Shown here: piece after piece, positions 8,786 through 17,062 of the stretch | How the letters are laid out: each line of letters begins with the position of its first letter | How positions within the stretch are numbered: the stretch's first letter is position 1 | Source of the DNA: Desulfocurvus sp. | GTDB lineage: Bacteria; Desulfobacterota; Desulfovibrionia; Desulfovibrionales; Desulfovibrionaceae | Assembly: GCA_020692325.1 (NCBI GenBank) | Contig: JAIMKR010000017.1 | Span: 1 to 54,516, forward strand | Reading direction: 5' to 3' | Length of the DNA stretch: 54,516 nucleotides | Position numbers and translations under genes: made by a program | The notes under the pieces: model-generated | What the model was told of the DNA's origin: nothing | The model's input: the letters and a program-made list of their open reading frames with translations, nothing else | Databases searched by the model: none

Positions 8786-9700
8786 TTATTCGTCCTGTAC
8801 TTTGGGCCTTGCCCCGGAGGGATTGGGGTGCGCTTCCCGGGCGAGGGCGAGCCAGGCCTGCGCCGCGTGCGACAGGTAGCCGCCGCGTCGCCAGATGAGC
8901 GCCATGTGCCAGACCATGTCCGGCTCGTCCACCAGCACTGCGGCCAGCCCCGGCTGGCTGCTGCGCTCGGCCATGAGGCGTGGCAGCAGCGCCACCCCCA
9001 GACCCGCCGCCACAAGTCCGGCGATGAAATCGATCTGCCCGCTGCGCGCCGCCACCACGGGGGTGAAGCCGCGCCGGGCGCAGCAGTCCATGATGATCTT
9101 GTTCAGCAGGAAGCCTTCGTCGAAAAGGATGAAGGACTCGGCGGACAGCTCGGACAAATGCAGCGACGGGCGCCGCGCCAGCGGGTGCGACGCCGGCAGC
9201 AGAGCCACCAGCGGCTCCACGCGCACGTCCTGCCACTCGAAATCCTCTGGAACGGGCGTGAGCGAGGCGGCCAGGTCCACCTCGCCTGCGCGCAGAAGCT
9301 CCTCCAGCCGTTTGCTGCCGTGCTCCACGAGGCTGATTTCCACGCCCGGGTAGCGGTGGCGGAACAGGGCGAAAACCGGCGCGAACAGCACGCTGCTGCC
9401 GAAGAGCGAGAGCCCCAGCCGCAACACGCCGCGCCGCAGGCCCCGCAGTTCGTCCAGCTCGGCCAGCATGTCCTCGGTTTCGGTCAGGATGCTCAACGCC
9501 CGGCGGTAGATGACGCGGCCGGCGTCGGTGAGTTCGGTTTTGCGGCCCACGCGGTCGAACAGCGCCACGCCGAGTTCATCCTCCAGCTGGCGCACGGCCT
9601 TGCTCACGTTGGGTTGGGTGGTGAACAGGGCCCTGGCCGCCGGTGAGAATCCCCCCCGGCGCGCCACCTCGACCACGGCGTGCAGATTGCGCAGTTCCAT
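8786..9700 (-). CDS. LysR-family regulator, probable CidR-type control of the adjacent lrgA/lrgB pair
   Basis: A 304-residue protein if started at ATG 9700 (MELRNLHAVVEVARRGGFS). That ATG is 6 bases after AAGGA, whereas the ATG at 9706 is too close to it. The winged HTH is at residues 1-60 (SPAARALFTTQPNVSKAVRQ then LEDELGVALFDRVGRK). The C-terminal half has the two-lobed periplasmic-binding-like effector fold with VPEDFEWQDVRVEPLVALLP. It is transcribed away from the lrgA/lrgB-like genes with about 108 bases between starts, the usual layout for CidR, which in Gram-positive bacteria activates the murein hydrolase exporter genes in response to overflow metabolism. A perfect dyad overlaps its start region, so autoregulation is likely. 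The effector is unknown. Confidence 0.85.
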   Translation of the reverse strand: MELRNLHAVVEVARRGGFSPAARALFTTQPNVSKAVRQLEDELGVALFDRVGRKTELTDAGRVIYRRALSILTETEDMLAELDELRGLRRGVLRLGLSLFGSSVLFAPVFALFRHRYPGVEISLVEHGSKRLEELLRAGEVDLAASLTPVPEDFEWQDVRVEPLVALLPASHPLARRPSLHLSELSAESFILFDEGFLLNKIIMDCCARRGFTPVVAARSGQIDFIAGLVAAGLGVALLPRLMAERSSQPGLAAVLVDEPDMVWHMALIWRRGGYLSHAAQAWLALAREAHPNPSGARPKVQDE

Positions 9701-9703
9701 ATC

Positions 9704-9720
9704 CATTCCTTATTGGAATG
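9704..9720. promoter_or_regulatory. Probable LysR-type operator
   Basis: CATTCCTTATTGGAATG is a perfect 6-5-6 inverted repeat that contains the T-N11-A core typical of LysR recognition sites. It lies between the divergent lysR and lrgA genes and touches the lysR translation start, so binding could repress lysR and activate lrgA. Confidence 0.6.
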
Positions 9721-9808
9721 GAAACCATGCCGTCAATTCATTTTACACTCTGTTCGCCGGACCCTATTGGGGACTTGCGCGCGCGAAAGGCGCGGCAAGG
9801 AGTGAGCA

Positions 9809-10234
9809 ATGCATTCGTTCAATCCGCGCAAGCTGGTGGTTTCCTCCCGATTGGTCATGCGCCACAGCCGTCTTCTGCAGGGCGGGGCGCTGGCCGGATT
9901 CTGGCTGCTGGGCGAGGGCGTGGCCCGAATTTCGGGGCTGCCCATTCCCGGGGGCATCGTGGGGTTGGCGCTGGTGCTGCTGCTTTTGGCCAGCGGGCGG
10001 CTGAAGGCGATATCCCTGCGGCGCGGGGCGGACTGGTTGCTGGCCGAGATGCTGTTGTTCTTCATTCCGGCCGTGCTGGCCGTGCTGGACCACCGCGAGT
10101 TCCTGGGGCTGCTGGGCCTGAAGCTGCTGGCGGTGGTGCTCACTGGCACGTTGTTCGTCATGGGGACGACGGGCGTGGCCGTGGATTTGTGTTGTCGGCT
10201 GAACGTGAGGTTGGCGCGCCATGATGATAAGTGA
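9809..10234 (+). CDS. lrgA: CidA/LrgA family holin-like membrane protein
   Basis: A 141-residue protein with AAGGAG about 8 bases before ATG 9809. After a basic N-terminus it has four hydrophobic segments (about residues 24-45, 50-62, 76-92 and 98-125). It carries the family motif SGLPIPGGIVGLALVLLLL and the conserved ADWLLAEMLLFFIPA. CidA/LrgA proteins form holin-like oligomers in the inner membrane that modulate murein hydrolase release or, in some bacteria, export of small overflow metabolites. It overlaps the next gene (lrgB) by 14 bases, so the two are co-translated. Whether the pair is the Cid or Lrg type cannot be decided from sequence alone. Confidence 0.88.
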   Translation: MHSFNPRKLVVSSRLVMRHSRLLQGGALAGFWLLGEGVARISGLPIPGGIVGLALVLLLLASGRLKAISLRRGADWLLAEMLLFFIPAVLAVLDHREFLGLLGLKLLAVVLTGTLFVMGTTGVAVDLCCRLNVRLARHDDK

Positions 10235-10934
10235 TCTCGCTCCGCACACGGGGCTGCTCGCCGGGATATTCTGGTCGGCGGCGACCATCGCGCTGTATTA
10301 CGCCGCGCGCTGGGTGCATAAGAGGCGGCCGCGCTGGTGGTCCTCGCCGCTGGCGCTGGCTCCGATTCTGCTTATCGTGCTGGCCGTGTTCCTGCACGAG
10401 AACTACCACGAGTACATTCGCGGCACGCACTGGCTGGTGGCCATGCTCGGCCCGGTCACCGTGGCCTTCGCCCTGCCCATTTTCGAGCAGCGCGCGGTGA
10501 TCCGCAAACATTGGCCGGTGTTGCTCACGGGCGTGCTCGTGGGCGACGCCATGGCCATGCTCTCGGCCTGGGGCCTGGCCACGCTGCTGCACTTGTCCGA
10601 CGCGGTGCGGCTGAGCCTTTTGCCGCGTTCGGTGAGCACGCCCTTCGCCATGGCGGTGTCCGGCGACATCGGCGGCATTCCCGACCTGACGGCGGTGTTC
10701 GTGGTGCTCACGGGAGTGTTCGGGGCCATGCTGGGCGAGGCGTTGCTGGCCTTTCTGCCGCTGCGCTCGGCGTTGGCCCGGGGGGCTCTTTTCGGCATGG
10801 GCGCGCACGGCGCGGGGGTGGCCCAGGCCCGTCGCGTGGGCGACGAGGAGGGGGCCATTGCCAGTCTGGTTATGATAATGGCCGGTCTGAGCAACGTGCT
10901 GGCCGCGCCGCTGCTCGCCCTGGTCCTGCGTTAG
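10221..10934 (+). CDS. lrgB: LrgB/CidB family membrane protein
   Basis: A 237-residue polytopic protein; start ATG 10221, with 10224 as an equally possible second ATG. It shows seven or so hydrophobic stretches and the family signature LLPRSVSTPFAMAVSGDIGG at about residue 134, followed by a glycine-rich GALFGMGAHGAGVAQARRVG that fits the conserved C-terminal GT-A-x-G region of LrgB. It works with the upstream LrgA-like protein in the inner membrane; related plant and bacterial proteins transport glycolate or pyruvate. The gene ends 40 bases before the convergent AAA+ gene. Confidence 0.88.
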   Translation: MMISDLAPHTGLLAGIFWSAATIALYYAARWVHKRRPRWWSSPLALAPILLIVLAVFLHENYHEYIRGTHWLVAMLGPVTVAFALPIFEQRAVIRKHWPVLLTGVLVGDAMAMLSAWGLATLLHLSDAVRLSLLPRSVSTPFAMAVSGDIGGIPDLTAVFVVLTGVFGAMLGEALLAFLPLRSALARGALFGMGAHGAGVAQARRVGDEEGAIASLVMIMAGLSNVLAAPLLALVLR

Positions 10935-10974
10935 CGGCGACGCTCCTCCGCGTTATTCGACCGCTTTCCCGCGA

Positions 10975-11928
10975 TCAGACCTTGCGACGATGTGGCGCGG
11001 ACGTTTGGGAGGGCCTGGACGCGCGATTCACGCGAGGGCGCACGCAGCAGGCCTTGTCGCCGCCGGTGATGCGCCAGCGCCAGGGCAGCCCGCCGGATTC
11101 CAACGCCATGAGCGACTCCAGCTCGCGCACGTTGCCGGGAAAGGCGTGGCGGGCCAGCCGGGCCGAGAGCGCCTCCAGGCTTTTGAGCGATTCCGTCCGC
11201 GAGGCGCCCATGCGTGCGAAGTAGGCCACCAGCGCCGGAATGTCCTCTTTCCGTTCGCGCAGGGGCGGCACGTGGATGTGCCGGAACCGCGCCAGAAATT
11301 CCGGCGTGAGGCCCCCCGGCGCGCGCAGGCGGTCCGGCGGGGTGTTGGTGGTGCACAGAAATCGTGCCGGTCCGCCGTCCGCGTGGCGCGCATCCCAGTA
11401 TTCCATCAGGTGTTTCTGCACGGCAAGGGGAAGGTCGCCCATCTCTTCCAGCACCAGCGATCCGCCGTTGGCCTCGGTCAAAAGCGTTTCGTGCGTCTTG
11501 GACGCGTCCGGTTCCGTCTCCGGCCGCCCCGCGCCGAAAACGCGCGCCAGCAGCATGGGCGCGTCCAGTCCGGCGGCCAGCAGCGAGACATACGGCGCGT
11601 ACGGGTCGCCGCTGGCGTGGATGAAGCGGCACAGCAGGCTCTTGCCCACGCCGGTCTCACCGGTGAGCAGCACCGGGGTGGGGTGCTCGGCCAGATCGCG
11701 GCACAGGGTCACGATCTGCCGCATGGTCTCATGGCAGACCACCAGCGCCAGCTGGTCGTCCAGGGGAATGATCTCGCGCTGGGTGAACCATGTGGGCAGG
11801 TTGGCGAAGGGCCCCTCGGGCTGGCTCCCTGTCTCCGGTTCGGCGTTCGTGGGGTTCGTTTCCGTTTTTCCGCCCTGGGGTTTCCGGGGAGCCTTGGTCA
11901 TGGGGAGCTGCGTGGTGGTGCGTTTCAT
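10975..11928 (-). CDS. Sigma-54-interaction-type AAA+ protein lacking GAFTGA, receiver and HTH
   Basis: A 317-residue protein from ATG 11928. It is a single AAA+ domain of the NtrC class: Walker A GETGVGKS at about residue 90, Walker B-like GGSLVLEEMG at about 155, sensor I FLCTTNTPPDRL and sensor II FPGNVRELESLMAL. The position of the sigma-54-binding loop GAFTGA holds FGAGRPETEP instead, and Walker B reads LEEMG rather than LDEIG. There is no receiver domain upstream and no Fis-type HTH downstream. It therefore should not open sigma-54 promoters in the normal way. It lies 168 bases downstream of the intact NtrC gene on the same strand and may modulate it. Paralog decay is the alternative. 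Confidence 0.75.
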   Translation of the reverse strand: MKRTTTQLPMTKAPRKPQGGKTETNPTNAEPETGSQPEGPFANLPTWFTQREIIPLDDQLALVVCHETMRQIVTLCRDLAEHPTPVLLTGETGVGKSLLCRFIHASGDPYAPYVSLLAAGLDAPMLLARVFGAGRPETEPDASKTHETLLTEANGGSLVLEEMGDLPLAVQKHLMEYWDARHADGGPARFLCTTNTPPDRLRAPGGLTPEFLARFRHIHVPPLRERKEDIPALVAYFARMGASRTESLKSLEALSARLARHAFPGNVRELESLMALESGGLPWRWRITGGDKACCVRPRVNRASRPSQTSAPHRRKV

Positions 11929-12096
11929 TGGCGGTTCGGGTAGCAAGTTGCGCGCCAGCTGGGGGCATGAAGCGTTGTGCCTCCCAATATGCCGGACGCG
12001 CGCGGAAAATTCGAGGCGTGGCGTGTGACGTGGGGGCGGGGAAACGGTACCTGGCCCGCCCGGTCCACCGGCGTGTGTTTCGATCTGAAACGGTGA

Positions 12097-13522
<1,426 letters not shown>

Positions 13523-13533
<11 letters not shown>

Positions 13534-14983
13534 CTTCCACCACCTCCATGGGCTCCGGCGAGGCCGGGGCCTTGGGCAGCAGCACGTTGAACGTGGTGCC
13601 GCGGCCCGGTTCGCTCTCCACCTCTATGCGTCCGCCGTGGCGCTTGATGATGGAGTAGGTGACGGACAGCCCGAGGCCGGTGCCCTTGCCGACCTCCTTG
13701 GTGGTGTAGAAGGGCTCGAAGATGTGCTGTCGGCTTTCCTTGTCGATGCCCGCGCCCGTGTCGGACACGGAGAGCCGCACGAAGCCGCCGTCGTCCGCGC
13801 CGGAGACCGTGATGGAGCCGCCGGCTGGCGTGGCGGCGATGGCGTTCTGCAACAGGTTCACGAAGACCTGCTGCAGATGCCGGAGGTTGCCCGAGATCGC
13901 CGGCAGATCGCGCGGGACGTCCACCCGAAGGGAAAGACCGGAGACGAGCAGCTGGTTTTTGAGCAGCGCCAGCGAACTGCGCGTCACCACGTCCGGCGAA
14001 AGGGGACTGAAGCCGGCCTTCTCCGTGCGCGAGAAGTCGAGCAGGTTGCGCACGATCTCCCCGGCGCGCTCGGCCTGGCTCAGAATATCGCCCACGACCT
14101 CGCGGCCCTCGTCGTCCAGGACATCGCCATGGGTCTCGAGGATGCTCTCGGCGGAGATCATGATGTTGTTGATGGGGTTGTTGATCTCGTGGGCGATGCC
14201 GGCGGTGAGGGTGCCCAGCGCCGCGATTTTCCGGGCCTGCAGCAGGTCCTCCTGGTTGGCCATAAGCTCCAGCGCCATGCGGTTCAGGGCGTCGATGAGC
14301 CCGGCCACCTCCTCGATGTGATGGTGCCCGCCGCTGTCCACGGGGCTGAAGTCGCCCTTGGCCACGCGCGCGGTGACCTGTCCGATCATGCCCAGCGGCT
14401 TGAGCAGACTGTTGGCGATGACCTTGATGAGGAAGGCCATGAACACCAGGAACACAGCCAGGTAGGCGAAGGGGATGAGCGACACGCGGAAGATGGTGCG
14501 GTGGATGTGGTCGCGTTTGGTGCGGATGAAGTCCTCGGCCATGTCCACCAGCACCTTGCCCGAGCCGCGCGCCACGTCGCTGCCGGCCTGCGCGCCCGCG
14601 CGCATTCCCGAGAGCTCGCGGTGGTACTGGGCGAGCGTCTGATTGAAGCGCGCCAGCCCCTCGGCCCCGGTCAGGCGTTCGATGTCGGGGGCGAGTCCCT
14701 CGGCGGTGGACTCCGCCTTGTCCAGATAGGCCAGGCTCGCGCGGCGGTTGTCCTCCCCGCCGTAGATGAGCAGGTTCTTCTCGAATCGCCGCGCCTCCAG
14801 AATGGAGTTGAACAGGTCGTCGTAGCGCTCGGAGAGGTTGAGCCGCACGCGCACGGTGGAGAGCGTCCAGATGTTGAGCAGGGTGAGCCCGCAGGCCACG
14901 AGGAACGCCACCAGAAAGAGCGTGAGGATCTTGCCCTTGATGGAGTTGAAGAAAACTCGGATGCGTCGCGCTGTGTCCCTCAT
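13523..14983 (-). CDS. Membrane-bound sensor histidine kinase
   Basis: A 486-residue protein; ATG 14983 follows GAAGGAGAGG. TM1 is at about residues 18-40, an extracytoplasmic helical region of about 120 residues follows, and TM2 is at about 165-190. A HAMP linker (LLKPLGMIGQVTARVAKGDF) comes next, then HisKA with the phosphorylated histidine near residue 265 in GIAHEINNPINNI, and HATPase_c with NLLQNAIAAT (N box), SDTGAGID (G1) and GKGTGLGLSV (G2). The sensor region is rich in charged helices (four-helix-bundle type) without a named domain. It should phosphorylate the NtrC-type regulator encoded just downstream with an 11-base overlap. The signal is unknown; its position opposite a TauE/SafE permease suggests a sulfur or organic-acid compound. 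Confidence 0.93.
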
Positions 14984-15024
14984 CGGCCTCTCCTTCTCGT
15001 GGAAGCGGTCGCCAACCTAGAAGA

Positions 15025-15085
15025 TGTTTCATTTTGGCACAAGCGTTTTCGTCCAAATTGTTTCATTTCGGGACAAATGCGTTTC
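15025..15085 (+). promoter_or_regulatory. Tandem activator-like sites in the divergent region
   Basis: Two direct repeats begin with TGTTTCATTT at 15025 and 15059, 34 bases apart. Both continue with GG(C/G)ACAA and a (C)GTTTTC-like end. The second contains the dyad CATTTCGGGACAAATG (CATTT-N6-AAATG). They lie about 105-140 bases upstream of the expected start of transcription from the sigma-54-like promoter, the usual distance for an NtrC-type enhancer. Binding by the adjacent regulator is inference. Confidence 0.5.
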
Positions 15086-15149
15086 CCCTACCATATTCGT
15101 AAAGATAAATATCATTTAATTTCAAAGTGATAGATAGAAAAACACTGTC

Positions 15150-15166
15150 GCGGCCCTCAATTTGCT
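15150..15166 (+). promoter_or_regulatory. Candidate sigma-54 (-24/-12) promoter of the TSUP operon
   Basis: CGGCCCTCAATTTGCT has GG at 15152-15153 and GC at 15164-15165, exactly 10 bases apart, with the TTTGCT -12 element well conserved. The -24 element matches only GG-C. It is on the plus strand, 195 bases before the TSUP start codon. The short motif could occur by chance; the upstream repeats raise the odds. Confidence 0.4.
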
Positions 15167-15359
15167 TTGGGAGACGGACAAAACGAGGAGCGGACCCGCC
15201 AACGCGGACCGCGCTCCCGAGTCCGGTATCCGCGCGGCGGGCGCCGGGGAGCGTTTCCCCGAGGCGGCCGCGCGACCGGGGCGGCGGAAGGACGCCCCTG
15301 GCGGGCGTGGCGTTGGGCGGGCCAAAACGGCCCGAAACCAGGTGAGGAAGGATGTAGGA

Positions 15360-16301
15360 ATGAGCATACCCATGGAACTGTACCTGCCCATCGCGGGCAA
15401 CAGCGTGAACATCCCGGCCGTGTTCGGCCTGGGCGGCGTGGTCGGCCTGCTGTCCGGCATATTCGGCGTGGGCGGCGGCTTTCTCATGACGCCGCTGCTC
15501 ATCATGATGGGCATTCCGCCCACGGTGGCCGCGGCCACCGACTCCAACCAGATCGTCGGCGCGTCCACGTCGGGCACGCTGGCGCACCTGCGTCTGGGCA
15601 ATGTCGATGTCAAGATGGGCCTGCTGCTGCTCATCGGCGGCATCTTCGGCGGCGCGGTGGGCGTCCAGGTCATCAAGGCCCTGCGCGCCATGGGCAACGC
15701 GGATTTCCTTATCAATATCACCTACGTGCTCATGCTTGGGCTCGTGGGCGGCTACATGTTCATCGAAAGCCTCCAGTCCATGCGCAAGGCTAAGGCCCCG
15801 GTCAAAAAAGAGGCGGAGAAGCACGTCAAGTCCAGCGCCTTCGCGCGGCTGGTGGGCATGTTGCCCTGGCAGATGGACTTCGAGCGCTCCGGCGTGCGCA
15901 TGTCGCCCATCCTGCCGCTTTTGCTCGGCGGGCTCGTGGGCCTGCTCTCGGCCATCATGGGCGTGGGCGGCGGCTTCATCATGGTGCCGGTCATGGTCTA
16001 CCTGCTGCGCATGCCCATGCACGTGGTGGTGGGCACCAGCCTGTTCCAGATCCTGTTCACCTGCGTCAACGTCACCATCATGCAGGCGCGCACCAACCAC
16101 ACGGTGGACTTTGTGCTGGCGCTCATCCTGCTCATCGGCTCCTCCCTGGGCGCGCAGATCGGCGCCATCGTGGGCAAGAAGCTCGGCGGCGAGCAGCTCA
16201 AAATCCTGCTGGCCTCGCTGGTACTCGTCATGATGTTCAAGATCCTCTACGAACTGCTCGCCCGGCCGGACGTTCTGCTGGCCTACGTGGGAGGCCACTA
16301 G
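15360..16301 (+). CDS. TSUP (TauE/SafE) family permease
   Basis: A 313-residue protein. ATG 15360 is chosen because GTGAGGAAGG lies just upstream; the frame is open further up but carries no hydrophobic sequence. About eight membrane segments are arranged as two homologous halves, each opened by the family motif: GLLSGIFGVGGGFLMTPLL (residues about 29-47) and GLLSAIMGVGGGFIMVPVM (about 194-212). A cytoplasmic loop of about 45 residues rich in Lys and Glu separates the halves. TSUP carriers move small sulfur-containing or organic anions such as sulfite, sulfoacetate or taurine breakdown products; the direction and substrate here are unknown. It is the first gene of the operon and is followed after one base by the TIGR02186 gene. 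Confidence 0.9.
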   Translation: MSIPMELYLPIAGNSVNIPAVFGLGGVVGLLSGIFGVGGGFLMTPLLIMMGIPPTVAAATDSNQIVGASTSGTLAHLRLGNVDVKMGLLLLIGGIFGGAVGVQVIKALRAMGNADFLINITYVLMLGLVGGYMFIESLQSMRKAKAPVKKEAEKHVKSSAFARLVGMLPWQMDFERSGVRMSPILPLLLGGLVGLLSAIMGVGGGFIMVPVMVYLLRMPMHVVVGTSLFQILFTCVNVTIMQARTNHTVDFVLALILLIGSSLGAQIGAIVGKKLGGEQLKILLASLVLVMMFKILYELLARPDVLLAYVGGH

Positions 16302-16302
16302 C

Positions 16303-17052
16303 ATGAAGCGTTTCGCCATTCTCGCCGCGCTGTGCCTGCTGGCGCTGCCGGCGGTCGCCCTCGCCGGCGACATGAACCTGAGCGTGAGCCCGCCGGAGAT
16401 CACCATCGACGCCACCTACGACGGTGCGATCCTGCACGTCGCGGGTGAGGTCCCCGAGGGCTCGCAGATCGTGGCGCGTTTCTCCGGCACGCCGGAAAAG
16501 GTGGCCGTGAAGGAAAAGGGCAAGGCCCTGGGCCTGCTGTGGATGAACATGAACACCCTGCACTTCTCGGGCGTGCCCAGCGTCTTTCTCGTGGAGTCCT
16601 CGGCCCCGCTCGAGGGGTTGGGAGGGGCGGGTTGCGACCTCGGCCTCACCGGCCTCATGCGCGCGGTGACGGTGGAGCCGTCCACGGCCGACGCTGTCGC
16701 GATGCGGTCCGAGCTGCTCAAGCTCAAGCGCAAGGACAAGCTGTATCGCGAGCACGTGGGCGGCGTGACGCTCGAGCCCGCGCAAAACGGCGTGCGGAAG
16801 TTCAGCGCGGCCATCGCCGTTCCCTCGCGCCTTTCGGCGGGGACGTACACGGTGGACGTGTTCGCCGTGAAGGACGGCGTGGTCGCGGCGCAGGCCTCGC
16901 GGTCGCTTCAGGCCAAGATGGTCGGCATCCCCGCGCTCATGGCCGATCTGGCCTTCAACAGCGCCGTGTGGTACGGCGTGCTGGCCTCCCTCATCGCCAT
17001 CGTGGCCGGCCTGGCCATCGGTCTGGTGTTTCAGGGCAAGGGGGCGCACTAG
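16303..17052 (+). CDS. TIGR02186-like membrane-anchored extracytoplasmic protein
   Basis: A 249-residue protein. It has a clear signal peptide (MKRFAILAALCLLALPAVALAG), an Ig-like or beta-rich extracytoplasmic region starting NLSVSPPEITIDATYDGAIL, and one C-terminal membrane helix (VWYGVLASLIAIVAGLAIGL) followed by a short basic tail. This architecture matches the TIGR02186 family, which is commonly found next to TauE/SafE permeases and is thought to assist them, although its biochemical role is not known. It starts one base after the permease stop. The predicted orientation puts the bulk outside the inner membrane, where it could present substrate to the permease. Confidence 0.8.
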   Translation: MKRFAILAALCLLALPAVALAGDMNLSVSPPEITIDATYDGAILHVAGEVPEGSQIVARFSGTPEKVAVKEKGKALGLLWMNMNTLHFSGVPSVFLVESSAPLEGLGGAGCDLGLTGLMRAVTVEPSTADAVAMRSELLKLKRKDKLYREHVGGVTLEPAQNGVRKFSAAIAVPSRLSAGTYTVDVFAVKDGVVAAQASRSLQAKMVGIPALMADLAFNSAVWYGVLASLIAIVAGLAIGLVFQGKGAH

Positions 17053-17062
17053 GCGCATCCAT

